A stretch of 29,628 nt of DNA from Purshia tridentata (GCA_003254885.1 QANT01006284.1:1-29628), one strand, 5' to 3'; shown: positions 18,291-29,330, counted from the stretch's first letter. The notes: generated by a model not told the origin, from the sequence alone. Made by a program: numbers and translations.

Positions 18291-19390
18291 AAAAAAACAT
18301 AAAGACAATGTTATTTGCACTCCTCCATGCCAAAAGAGGACAAGACCTTTTGGTTAAAAATTATAAATTTTTTTAACGAAATATATTTTCTTTTAATTTC
18401 ACTTCAAATAAATATAAGATCTAAATTTTTACCCATCTATTTCAATGTTTTTATGTTCAATTTTTTGGAACTAACTACTGATTTAGTAATATATCTCTCC
18501 ATTTTGTTAGAAAAATTCTCAAAATTGGAATCTTCCTCCTCCAAATGAAAAAATAAAAAAAATAAAAAAATAAAACACTCAGGCTTCTAGGCTTAATGAG
18601 ATATATGATATATCATGAGAAAAAGGGAAAAAGAACACTCAAAAACACAACCATAAACGTTTTGAGGTGACATAAAGGTCTTGATTCCAAGCTTTATCCC
18701 CCACCGTCCAAGAATGCCTCACTCCACCCATCAAGATGTCAATGAATCAGGACCGTCCATTCCAATTTTTTTAAAATAATAAAAAAAGTTTTTCTTATCA
18801 AAAAAGAAAAAGAATCAGTAAATTTTTGCATGACAAATTCCACTTGTCCATATTCCTTTTTCAACGGACTGTGAGGCTGTGAAAGAGTAAGCTCTCTGCA
18901 CCATAACTTTTTATCAATCCAAACCGGTAAATATTCATTTTGCTTTACATATTATTACGTTCATATTAGGTTACTCCTCAAAATTATAATTGGAAAAATT
19001 AAGGACTTTAATTTTTTTAATTTTTTTAATTGAGTACTTTTCGTCAATTTATATATATTTTATTTAAATTTAACGAAAAATAAAAGAGAAAAAAATTATG
19101 CATGAGTAAAAAATAATAAAGTCTAAATGAAAGAGATCATTGTGCTTTAAAAAAGAACTCTAGGTGATTGATATATGATGTTATAAAAATATAAATTTAG
19201 ATAAAAATATATAAATTGACGAAAAAGTTCTCAATTGTCAAAACTGAAAAACTTAGAGTTAATTTTTCAAATTAAATATCTGGAGAGCAACTAATACAAA
19301 TGTAATAATCTATTGAGCAAAATGAGTGTTTATCCCATCCAAACTCATGGAGTCAAAGGCTGAAACAACAAATTCAAAGAAAATACCAGT
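18291..19390. other. AT-rich stretch, nothing recognised
   Basis: Mostly AT-rich. A slightly GC-richer island near 18670-18760 carries 'cccccaccgtccaagaatgc' but no open frame of note. Confidence 0.4.
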
Positions 19391-19393
19391 ATA

Positions 19394-19805
19394 CCACATA
19401 CCAGATACCATATATATATTTGTATTCACTCCTCCAACTTAATCAAAAATGGCCTCCGGATCTTGAAGCAATTGAACCTGCAAATCAAAGAGCAGAAAAA
19501 GTTTGAGCTAATTTATAAAGAGTAGAAAGAACCCACTTGATTAAAAAACTATTTTGACTGTAAAACGCCAAAACTCTTTTGAATTGTACTTGGAAACTTA
19601 AAAGAGAAAGAGCACTCATGCATGGAATTCTCAATTAACCCATGAACAAAGTGAAGTAGGAGGTGTTATGAAGCTAAAGATTCATCAATTTCATGAAAGA
19701 AAAGCTGTAATATAAAGTTACCTTGACTTGAAAAGGTTGGTTTTGAATTAGTCCAAGATTGGCAGCAGAGGAGCAAAAGCCTTTTGTCTCAGAAGTCAGA
19801 ACATG

Positions 19806-19849
<44 letters not shown>

Positions 19850-19990
19850 GAGGAGGAGGAAGAGGAGGGTATGTATAAGAAGAAGGTGGGTGCAGAGAGT
19901 GCAGAGAGTGCAGAGTGTGTTGTTTGTTATAAAGCAGTATCTGTTTGTTGTGGTGGCTCTGCTTTGCCTTTGCTTTGCTTTGCTACGTTG
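19394..19990 (-). ncRNA. Possible spliced transcript start or non-coding RNA, minus strand
   Basis: Read on the minus strand, a TATA-like 'ctttataac' near 19930 precedes a long CT-rich leader-like tract (19808-19848 region). Then comes 'caag|gtaact', a good donor at about 19723. About 240 bases on, 'gatttgcag|gttcaattgc' is a good acceptor at about 19478. This is the look of a plant promoter, first exon and first intron. No ATG-started frame spans the join, and no downstream coding exon follows before 18300. A long non-coding RNA, an orphaned 5' UTR or coincidence are all possible. Confidence 0.3.
19808..19848. repeat. (GA)n microsatellite, about 20 repeats
   Basis: Uninterrupted GA run followed by purine-rich 'gaggaggaggaagaggagg', with a separate CT run at about 20001-20021. 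The open frames on both strands across 19784-20216 are driven by these repeats. Confidence 0.9.
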
Positions 19991-20049
19991 GAATACCACT
20001 CTCTCTCTTTCTCTCTCTCTTACAGTTGGGCATGGTGTCAAAGCTGTTT

Positions 20050-21240
20050 TAAATAGTAAATATTATTCAATCATGCAATTTCTTGGAGTTTTATTTGTCG
20101 AAATGACGCGGCAACCAAACAGCTTGCTTGGCCTACAAATTTTGTTCTACAACCACAGACTACAGTTTTTTTTGTTTCCAACTCTCAGCGCTTACGCGCG
20201 TGGGGAACTTGGCTAATGGGTTTCTTGGATTTTGCAAGAGATTCTTTTTTAGTTGCAAATTGCAATACAAATTACAACTACAAATATTGTATATATATTA
20301 GTCCCATATTGGAGACCATTTACCATACATACATATCAAATAATTTCATACCATTCATTCATATCTAATCCATTAATTTCATTGTTATATATCCCAAAAG
20401 AAATTAATTCTTTCATAGGCATTAGAGGCTGATTTTTGTAGTCTAGTTAGTGATTAATCAAGAATAAAAAAAACTTTTTTATGTGTTATTTTTTGTTATG
20501 AAAAAGTGAGTTTATGAGTTAGAACACAAATTTTTTTCATTTACAAATGTCCAAAATATCTATAATATTTCTAATTTAATTATTCGGATTGTCAAATAGG
20601 TGCAAGATTTTACCAAAATACCTTAGTGCATGTGTAATATATCTAATTCTTTTTATACTAATTAATGACACATAATTATAAAAGTGACGTGAGATTACAA
20701 ATATGGGTATACGGATGCTTGGATGTGGGTAGAGCAATACGTACAATGCTTGGTATGAATATTATTAGTACTAAAGGGATCTTCAATAATGATATAATTT
20801 TGGATGTGGGTACAGCAAGTTCTAATTAATGATAGTGACTGCATGTACATGCACTTGTAGTGGGTAGATGGAGCTTAAAGAACAGTATGACTTTTATTAC
20901 CCAAAGAAACCTGGGCGCGTGGGTGAAGCGCTCAGTGTTGGGCAATGCATGTTGTGTTGGTTGTAGATACACTACTGCCACTCTGGCACGTACTGTGCCG
21001 GTTGTTCTTGTTGTCTTTATTCGTTAATCTTTTTTTCTGGCCAAGATTTCTCGATCTATTTACAGAAAATTACATGTATACTCACTGAGATCAAAGTTAA
21101 AAGTAATGAGTTTTTCTAGTCATGCTCGAATCGAGGTACGTAAATGAGAACCTAGAATATTATCCACATTTGATAATTACAATTTTGCATAGTAATTTAT
21201 AAGATGTGAGGTATTTGTATTTATTGTCAATTGATTTTTG
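20050..21240. other. Intergenic DNA, nothing recognised
   Basis: AT-rich with a more GC-rich patch at about 20900-21010 ('gggcgcgtgggtgaagcgct') for which I see no gene. Confidence 0.4.
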
Positions 21241-21284
21241 ATCAAGTATTTTAATTTCCTATACATATGATTTTAGAAATAGCT

Positions 21285-21510
21285 TATTTACTCACGTCTT
21301 AGTTCCATTGACCACACGTACTCTACGTCACTCAGCATGAATTGTTTATGCATTTGGCTTAAATAACGACACATACATATGTAGAGGCGTATGAGAATGT
21401 GAATGTTGTCATATATTGAAACATATAGTATAGTCATATATAATGATTTGTAAGGAGTTAGGCCTCTCTACCTATTCCCAATATATTTTGAATTAGATGC
21501 TTCAGTTTTC
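21285..21510 (+). mobile_element. TRIM/LTR relic (family A, copy 2)
   Basis: 'ttactcacgtcttagttcca', 'gaccacacgtactctacgtc' and 'gcatgaattgttta' parallel the internal part of the element at 14811-15000. 'gatttgtaaggagttaggcc', 'ctattcccaatatattttga' and 'attagatg' parallel its LTR. Only the internal part and a downstream LTR piece survive. Confidence 0.45.
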
Positions 21511-22290
21511 ACTAGCTATTAATTTCATAATATAATTCAAGTTGTTCATGGTCTTTGCTCAAATTTAACTAGTATTTTTAATAACAGCTCAATATTTTGT
21601 TTAAAATTTGACTTACTGATTTCATAAATGTAACTTAGACAAGTTAAAAATGGCAATTAAAAAAAAATTTGCATATAATAACTGTATATGCTTTTTCTCT
21701 CACAATAAGTAAACATGACTATCTTGTGAGGAGATATTCTAAAAACATCAATATATACACCAATTACATGAAGTGCAAATTAAACTCGAACCGTATTGAT
21801 TTACGGCATATATTATATGTTTGCAAATTTATATCAATATCCACGTACCGTTAATTGTCGGCGTCCTATGTGCATAGGTATTAATAAAGATGGTATTCAC
21901 AGTACTGTAAACTTCTGAAGACCTACTGTTGTGAAAGAAACTGGACAACAAGGCATCAAACTACGCTTTTATATATATATAAAATGAAGGTGGTGGGGGG
22001 GGGCCCATTTCTAGACAGGGAAATGACAAAAGAAAAGGTATCATTCTCAAGGCCACAATAAAGTGCCCTAATAATTAAATTATAATCTTCCAGGTGGTCA
22101 ACCTATCATCTTTGATACATTTTGAATCTGAGTTTAAGGAATCAATTAATTAAGGTGAGTTGGGGTTTTAGGTTGGTGATATAATGGGGTGTGACACATT
22201 TTCATATCATGCAATGCATATTGGAAATATATAAACTTTTTTCAATCCATCGGCCAGTCCACTACCAAAAAGGGATTAATTATATTAATT
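21511..22290. other. Intergenic DNA, nothing recognised
   Basis: AT-rich, with an (AT)n run and a run of ten G's near 21998-22007. No gene seen. Confidence 0.4.
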
Positions 22291-22319
22291 AGGTTGTGGA
22301 GCATAAAAGTTAAAATTCT

Positions 22320-22390
22320 ATTGCTATTTGCGATTGGAGCTAGTGGTGATGCTGCTGTTATTCGAAACAATAGGGGAGATTTTATTGAGG
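22320..22390 (+). pseudogene. Possible RNase H-like fragment of a retrotransposon
   Basis: The frame reads 'GASGDAAVIRNNRGDFIE', close to the 'G.G.VIRN..G.FI' stretch near the start of plant RNase H (RVT_3) domains. It is too short to be certain, and nothing around it continues the domain. Confidence 0.35.
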
Positions 22391-22622
22391 ATTGGTATAT
22401 ATATGAGAGAAGATGTATGTTGATATATAGAGGATGCATGCATGATGTGGTTAACTATTTTGGAGGCAAAGAAAAATGGAGATGGTATGATAGTAATTAT
22501 ATACTCTAAATATCATGAATTATTGATCGATCTTCAGCGGCTTGATGATGACATCATTTGCAACACACCCATGTGTGGAAAAACAACAAACAAAGGGTCA
22601 GTCATTCGATTATGTACTTACT

Positions 22623-23088
22623 TGATAAGTACTTGACTAATATACCATAAAAGTTTAAACTAATGTGGAGCGGAATATCTAAATATTTATACACTTCGCA
22701 CAGAATATGACCCCATCCCATTCTAGAGCCACATACAATCCTATCTCATACTAGGATTTTAACATACCACTACGCTCCACAGCCAACGTCCTCGATCAGT
22801 GGCCCACTCTATTGACACTGGTCCAATGGTAGCCTTTTTCCCTTTGGACGTCTTTACTCATCTACCAGTATTTTAATTTGGCCTATAGGTCGTCCCTTCG
22901 GAGAGTCGAACTTTGGATGTGGGGTTGGCTCTGATACCAAATGATAAGTATTTGACTAATACACTACAAAAGCTTAAGCTGATATAGAGCAAAAGATCTA
23001 AATATTTATAAACTTTGCATGGAACATGGCCTCATCATCCCATACTAGGACTACATATACGATCCTATCCCATACTAGGATTGTAACA
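22623..23088 (-). mobile_element. Complete TRIM retrotransposon with 5-bp target duplication
   Basis: Two direct repeats, 22623-22764 and 22942-23088, both run TGATAAGT...TAACA on the plus strand (TGTTA...TTATCA on the minus strand) with scattered differences. Flanks are TTACT on both sides (22618-22622 and 23089-23093), a perfect 5-base target duplication. Two bases inside the right-hand LTR, 'ggctctgatacca' (22927-22939) reads 'tggtatcagagcc' on the minus strand, the primer binding site for initiator tRNA-Met, which fixes the orientation. The interior is only 177 bases with no coding capacity, so it is a terminal-repeat retrotransposon in miniature that must have moved with borrowed enzymes. 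Confidence 0.93.
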
Positions 23089-23093
23089 TTACT

Positions 23094-24647
23094 CCATCTC
23101 CAATGTTGATCACATCTTCATTTATACTATGTAAAACGTACAATATATGGTATTTGATATTTGATCCGCAGTTCTTAATAGTACTGCCCGCTTAGAAATT
23201 AGACAAAAATATCATTAATTAAATTGTTACTCAATGCTTTTTTTTTGGGCCAAGTAATTGTTACCCAATGCTTGATTAGTGCACAAGGGAACCATTAAAT
23301 TTTGGTATAGATTACAAGACCATTCTTTTGACTGTTAAAGTTGAGCTTTATATCCTTAAAAATTCTGGTGCAGATATTCAAAGTTTGCAAGTTGATCTGC
23401 ACCATGAGTTACTAGCTAGCTAGAATCAAATTCCCACAGCTAGCTAGACCTACCTACCTAGTATTTCATCAAAACTAAAACCTATGCAGCAACGTTTGCA
23501 ATTTCATCGGTTCTCAAAGTTTTCTTTTGTCTTTTCAAATAAGCATCGGGATCACATGCTTGATAACTTTTGCATATATATAGTTCATCACAATGATTTA
23601 TATACTTTTTCCATTAATTTATATATTTTAAACTAGTATACTAGCTTTGGAATAAAATAACGTGTTTTATTCGATAATGCTTCACTAGTTCATACTATTG
23701 TACTTATGTTTGGCTCAAAATCTGTACAGCCACATGTTGGATAGGTCGTGGATCAAGAAAACTACGTCTTTTAAGTTTGCGTAGGAGCGTGCCAGTACAC
23801 GACTAAAGGACCGAGTGTACAAGGATGTTGATTGCGTGTAATTGACTTCTTGTTAGGCGATCATGGACCGAGAAAGGAACACACTATCGATCACTAAGGT
23901 TCTATGCCTTGACTGCAAAGACTTAGGGGAGTGCAGTTGTATTTAGGATAATGATGATGAGATAGGTAAATGTGAAAGTACGAGTGATAGGTGCAAGATT
24001 AAAATATAAAAAATAGTAATTAACAGTAAAAGTAAAATTTAAATATAAATGGTCTTCGGTTATATCAGGAATAATGAGAGTATGAACTGTAAAACACATC
24101 TAAATTACCCTACTCTTAGGATCTTTTGTTGGCAAGTAAAAAAGGTAGTCCAGGGACATGTTCTTTTTTTTTGTTTGTCCTTTTGTTGGTTTAGAATGGT
24201 AGGACATGTTTGGTATAAAGGTGAGTTGTAAGTAATTTATTATATATGTTAGTATTTTTGGTAAGTTATCTAGTCACGAAGGTGAGTTGTAAGTAATACA
24301 TTTGAGTGCTTTTGGTTAAATTAAAAGCTTGTCAGTATCTTATAATTAACGGACTCATAGTAAAATAATTCACATTTTAAATTTGAATTTCATTTCGCTA
24401 CACTTTTCAAATTGAGTGTTGAAACATTTTTGCAATTGTTTATTTCTAAGTTTTTAAGGTTATCTTGAAAAATTAAAATAAAAAATTGTGTGTATCACAG
24501 AGTGATGTATTTACATTCCATAAGTAATATATAATAAAAAGATCATGAAAATGATGTAATAACTAATCAACAGTTACAACAAGTTTTCAAACACTTGCAT
24601 TGAAAGTCTAGCTCAATAAAAATTAATATATCCACTCGTACATAAAA
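23094..24647. other. Intergenic DNA with an unidentified GC-richer block at about 23720-23960
   Basis: The block contains 'gtgccagtacacgactaaag' and 'gttctatgccttgactgcaa'; it has no long open frame and I cannot assign it. A diverged direct repeat 'aggtgagttgtaagtaat' occurs near 24220 and 24280. The rest is AT-rich. Confidence 0.4.
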
Positions 24648-24659
24648 GTGAACTATATT

Positions 24660-24751
24660 TTTTTTTGTATTACAGGAGAGAAGGAGTGTTCGAACCTGAG
24701 TGTATAGGGGAGAGTTTTTTTCCTCGACCAACTAGACCAACCTCAATTCAT
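24660..24751 (-). mobile_element. tRNA-derived SINE with 12-bp target duplication
   Basis: On the minus strand, 'tggtctagttggtcgagg' (A box) is followed by 'caggttcgaacac' (B box) and a tail ending in an A run. GTGAACTATATT at 24648-24659 is repeated exactly at 24752-24763, so the 92-base insertion is bounded by a perfect 12-base target duplication. Confidence 0.8.
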
Positions 24752-24763
24752 GTGAACTATATT

Positions 24764-25395
24764 ATTTTAAGAGAGTAATTTGACATAGTTTATTCTTACA
24801 TAGTGTCTCTCACATTGGGCCTTTTATATTATATTGATCATACAATTTCAAACTGATCTCAATATATAATTTCATGAGAAATTTAAAGCTTTTTGGTCAG
24901 AAATCAATTTAAAGTAGTTTATATATAAATTAATAAAGTGGGTTGAATTCACATTAAATATCCATCATCCAAGTTGGATAGGTTAGATTCAATTTCAAAC
25001 ATAATTTTCCTTCTCTTTTAATTTGAGTGCGCATGTAATCATGCTTCTCACCTCTCAGTGGTAGCCCCTCTTTCTTGCTCCCCATTTGTTGGGTGCTTTT
25101 GAGTCCACTAGTTCTGATATATACCGATTCAGACTTTACTAATTAAAAAACATGAGCATGGAACTAACTATATATATAAGACTATAAGAGTACATAAAGC
25201 CTAGAGCCTCATTATGATTTATGGACATTTGAGTTCACAATTGAAGACAATTCATGTATCTTAATATCTATCTTTGGACAATTACTTTAAGCTCTCTGTT
25301 GACGCATATATTTTGAAGTGTTTGACAAAAACACCTTACATGCAACTGCACATTGTGGACACGTACGTGAAAAGTTAGAATGTATTGTTTCACAT
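24764..25395. other. Intergenic DNA, nothing recognised
   Basis: No gene or delimited repeat that I can support. Confidence 0.4.
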
Positions 25396-25404
25396 CAAAA
25401 ATTA

Positions 25405-25822
25405 GTCAAATAACATTATTGGTTTCTGTATTTTTACAATTCTCACTTTGATCTGGTTTTTTTTTAATAAATTTTGACAATTTCAGCCTTGTACTTTTAA
25501 TACAATATGTAGCAATTAATTGAATTCATCGATAACCCCTCTAATTTCTTGAAAGAAAATCCAACGAACATTGGTATTTTGGAGATTTCAAAATTAGCCA
25601 GGCCACTAGATCGATTAAATGAGCTCCACTTTTGGGCTATTTGAAATGTCCAAAATTATCTTGCCACGTCAGATTTTTGTCTACAATTTAAATTAAATTA
25701 ACGATTTGGATTTTATTACTATCAATATTAGAAGTGCATGACTAAAATTGCTAAAACTAAAAGAACATGACCAAGGTGGAAATTTTGTAAAAGTGTATGG
25801 ACCAAAAGTGTCTTCTGGCTTG
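25405..25822. mobile_element. 418-bp Mutator-like MITE with inverted ends of about 90 bases
   Basis: The left arm ('attggtttctgtatttttac', 'ttttgacaatttcagccttg', 'tacttttaat') is roughly the reverse complement of the right arm ('atattagaagtgcatgacta', 'gtaaaagtgtatggaccaaa'). CAAAAATTA at 25396-25404 and CAAAATTA at 25823-25830 look like a 9-base target duplication with a one-base slip. No coding capacity. Confidence 0.65.
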
Positions 25823-25844
25823 CAAAATTATAGCACTTTATATA

Positions 25845-26065
25845 ACTGCTTATAAGAATCTAGGGCTCTCTTCCTACTATGTACCAATTTGTATTGGGTT
25901 GGATATTCTAATTTCCTTTTCACGGTATTAGAGCCACATGTGTTAGGCTGAGTGGTCACATGTGCAGGGACATTTGGAATAATAGCCTTGCATAAATAAT
26001 TATAAGAATTTTGAGCCTCTTCTTTATTGCCAATTAGTTTTGAGTTAGATGTGCCAATTTCTTTT
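25845..26065 (+). mobile_element. TRIM relic with two partial LTRs and a PBS (family A, copy 3)
   Basis: 'ttataagaatctagggctct ... ccaatttg' (from about 25850) and 'ttataagaattttgagcctc ... ccaattag' (from about 26000) are diverged direct repeats. 'ggtattagagcc' at about 25925 is one base off the tRNA-Met primer site, followed by 'catgtgttaggctgagtggt', which matches the copy at 14811-15000. Confidence 0.55.
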
Positions 26066-26375
26066 AGACATGACTTATATTGGGTTGTGGCTTAAATTTT
26101 TTTTTTTTGGCCAAGGGGTTGTAGCTTAAATTAATAGCCCATTGGTTGGTACTTTTGAAGGCCCACATGACCCACATTAATTGTTGCTTGGGGCAGCAGC
26201 CAATTATTTCTCCACATATATATTTTTCTCTAAATGAAATTTTTTTACTTGCTTTAAATAAATGAAATCTAGTGTGGGCATAGTTATTGAACAAATGAAA
26301 TATTGCGCATCCATTAAGAAAAAGTTGAGAAAATAGTTGATGAGAAATATTGAAACAATGAGTACATGCATGAGG

Positions 26376-26886
26376 ATGCTCAAGCAGACTTTGAGCGGAC
26401 CAAGGCTATGGTAGAGGAGATGGATGCATTGTAGAAGAGCTCTCTACATGGGAGATTGTTCAATTGCCAAAGAGAAACAAGTATATGTGTTGCAGATGGA
26501 TTTTTACCATTAAACACAAGGCTGATGGCACTAAGAATTTAAGACTAGGTTAGTGGCAAAAGGGTATACACAGTCATATGGACTAAACTTAATAAAATAG
26601 GCGTGCTTATATCTTTAGCATAAAACCTCGATTGATCTCCACTTTAGTTTGATTTAAGAATGTATTTCTTCATGGTGATCCTAAAGAAGAGGTGTATATA
26701 GATCTTCCACCTAGCATGACTATAGCATCAAGTGAAGGTACGGTATATAGATTGAAGAAAACTTTATATAACCTAAAGCAATCCCCTAGAGTATGGTTTG
26801 AAAGATTTACTAATTCTATGAATAAACTTGACAAGCAAAACAACTCATATCACACCTTATTATTAAATCGATTGATGGTAGCTTGA
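26376..26886 (+). pseudogene. Ty1/Copia reverse transcriptase fragment, multiply broken
   Basis: Across three frames the translation follows a Copia reverse transcriptase (RVT_2): 'AMVEEMDAL', 'TWEIVQLPKRNKY', 'RWIFTIKHKADGT', 'RLVAKGYTQSYG', 'VFLHGDPKEEVYIDLPP' and 'RLKKTLYNLKQSPRVWFERF'. Stops interrupt it near 26432 and several times in 26600-26650, and at least three frameshifts are needed. It ends before the YVDD catalytic motif. No LTRs could be matched to it. It is a dead fragment. Confidence 0.88.
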
Positions 26887-27254
26887 GCATCTAACTCAAA
26901 GTCCACAACTTCAACACCTCCAGACCCCGTCGCGGTCACAAAAGCTCCATTTTACACTAACTTTCAACACCAACTAACTAGCTAACATATATTTCTCTTG
27001 ATTGACAATCAGAGAAAACCCTAAATCAAGAGAGGAACTCGACAATCAAAACTAAATAGATTTATGGTAGGCCCTAGCTAGTCAAATCCTTGATCAAAAT
27101 AGGGAATCTACAAAAGTAAAATAACTAAATCACCTGAATTATTAAGACAACTAAATCACGAGCCTCTGGGGATTTTTCTCTCTAGCAGCTAGTTTTTTTT
27201 TTTTGTTTTTCTTCNTTTTTTTTTTTCTTCTCCCTAGTGGAAACAGCTTAAACT
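26887..27254. other. Intergenic DNA with poly-T run and one unknown base
   Basis: Nothing recognised. One N at 27215 lies inside a long T-rich run, where sequencing is error-prone. Confidence 0.4.
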
Positions 27255-27262
27255 CTTAGACA

Positions 27263-28030
27263 CAAGGACGGATCCACATTCAGAGGTAGGGGGTTGGGCG
27301 ACCCCCCAACACCGGCAGCCGCTCCCCACCAAAACTCTTTTCTCAATGCAGTGACCCCACAAGCCTAGCGGCTGCGACCCCCCAAAATCCACTGGCAACC
27401 CCCAAAGCTCTGAAGGCTGAAGCCCACAACCCTTTGCTCAGCTTTTATTTTTTTTTAGTTTAGCCTGTGAGTCTGTGACAAAGCTTCAGCTGGTACTAGT
27501 GAACTGGTGATGCAAGAGATGGGTTCATCTTCATTTGAGTTATGGAGAGATGCTACTGAACTTTGACTCTGGGTTTTTGAGCCTGTTTATGGTGTTGGGC
27601 CGACTAGGAGAAAGGCTTTGGGCCTCAAGGGTTAGGTCTTACTCATAAGTTAGTTGCATTTAATTTATTTTGATCCTTTTATTTATTCTTTTGGGCTTTT
27701 TCTTATAAAAGTAACAACAAATAAACACAAATTAAACCAAGAGTCCAAGACACAAAATATTTAAACTTAGTAAAATAAAAACTTAATTAACTTATGAAAT
27801 AGAAATAAAAATCTAACAAGCTAATTTAACCAAATACTACAAATAAAAAATAAAATATTTTAAATAATGGCTAAAACTTAATAAAATAGGGACTGCATTA
27901 TTATTGCATATATATTTCAAGTCATGCATTGCATATATATTTCAAGTCAGTGGTGATCCCTACAAAATTTCGCCAAGTAGGGAGGTGTCCTAACTTGACC
28001 CCCAAGTTAGGAATCCTAGATCCGTCCCTA
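27263..28030. mobile_element. Non-autonomous hAT-like DNA transposon, 768 bp
   Basis: The left terminus CAAGGACGGATCCA and the reverse complement of the right terminus, TAGGGACGGATCTA, match at 11 of 14 positions. CTTAGACA (27255-27262) is repeated exactly at 28031-28038; an 8-base target duplication is characteristic of hAT elements. The interior shows no transposase. It includes a GC-rich, C-tract-rich left quarter and an A-rich right half, with 'attgcatatatatttcaagt' duplicated at about 27910 and 27928. Confidence 0.85.
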
Positions 28031-28038
28031 CTTAGACA

Positions 28039-28492
28039 TAAGATTTCCAGCCTAATTTTATTTAGGCTCCTTTAAGTTCTACACACGGTTGAATTATATA
28101 TCAGTTACATTATTACATAGTGATCTTGTCATTGTCATGATCGAATTTGCACTAACCTATATATTCAAAGAGAGAGGAGACAAAGGACAAGCTCTATAGA
28201 CACTTTAAACGGTTCATTTCATGGTCTTGGATATAATATATTCTTCCAACAAACTGACGTCTCCATCTTATGAATTCTTGAAAGCTTATACATATTCTTG
28301 TAATTTCAAAGTAGAGAAATGCTAACTACCTGATTTAATCTATCCATTTCTTTAATTTTTTCTAATTATTTTCCTTTTGTAGTATAGTTTTATAAGTGCA
28401 ACCGTTCATTTTTTAAATATCATTTATGCAAAATAAAAATAAAAAATCACTTAAATTGAAAACCATTTAATTATGTAGTTCTTATAAAATAA
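28039..28492. other. AT-rich stretch, nothing recognised
   Basis: No gene or delimited repeat that I can support. Confidence 0.4.
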
Positions 28493-28691
28493 ACAAACAG
28501 GTTTAGTATCGTCTGTTTACTGTTTATTTGATAATAGTTATATAACTAAAAGATTTCTTTTTTTTTTTTAATTTTTTACATAAAGTATNATAGACAAACA
28601 GGTTTGGTATCGTCTGTTTACTGTTTATTTGATAATAGTTATATAACTAAAAGATTTCTTTTTTTTTAATTTTTTACATAAAGTATTTTTA
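28493..28691. repeat. Near-identical 101-bp tandem duplication next to an N
   Basis: The unit beginning 'acaaacaggttt' occupies 28493-28593 and repeats from 28594 to about 28691. It differs by one early substitution, a shorter T run and the bases at the unit ends. An N at 28589 sits at the junction. It is either a recent duplication or an assembly seam. Confidence 0.85.
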
Positions 28692-28900
28692 AAGAATAAT
28701 ATAAAAATAAATAATTCTAATCATAAAATAATACTGTGCAAAATGAAAATAATAAAAAAGAAAAGTTGAAAGAAAAGACTAATGGGTAAAGGTAGCTAAT
28801 AGATTCATCCAAATCCATATTGATAGAATATTCCAAATTTCCACCTCACTAGAGTTTTTGTTTGTGGTGAACCATGTTGCTTGGTCCAACCTAGACACCA
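28692..28900. other. AT-rich stretch, nothing recognised
   Basis: No supported feature. Confidence 0.35.
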
Positions 28901-28904
28901 TACA

Positions 28905-29330
28905 ATAACAAGGGCTAGCACTAGCGGTTGTTAGTGGCGGATTAGCATCAGCGCCAGTAATAAGTGACTATTGATGGCGGACACATTCTTTCTACAAGAA
29001 ATAAGTATTACTAGCGGACAGATCTACCAGAGGTCCAGAGATTTAATTTTTATTTTTTACTAATGATTGACGGATAGATTTGCCATAAGTAATAAACCCT
29101 AGTGTGGCTCCTTTTCCTTTCTCCCTCTTCTTCATGACTTCATTTTTTTCTTCTTCTCTTCACAGCTTTCCATTTTTTTCTGACGAACTAATCCGTCGGA
29201 AATACTTATTTCTAACAATCCAACAATTTTTTGCCACATTAGCGTTTGCGTCTGGAAGACTTATTTATGGCGGATTATTTGTAATTTTCTATCAAAAATA
29301 ACTATCATTGTTTTTTTTTCTACCGAACAC
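28905..29330. mobile_element. Possible CACTA-like transposon relic
   Basis: 'gcactagcgg', 'agtggcggatta', 'gatggcggac', 'actagcggacag' and, on the other side, 'tggcggattattt' and 'gacgaactaatccgtcgg' resemble the short GC-containing subterminal repeats of CACTA elements. I find no clean 3-base target duplication or complete terminal CACTA pair. Confidence 0.3.

Noticed and set aside
19784..20216. Overlapping 81-137-codon frames on both strands
   Set aside because: Their sequence is mostly GA/CT repeat translation (ERERER, SLSLSL) with no conserved domain.
26692..26886. A standalone small gene beginning at 26692
   Set aside because: It is the last in-frame piece of the broken Copia reverse transcriptase.
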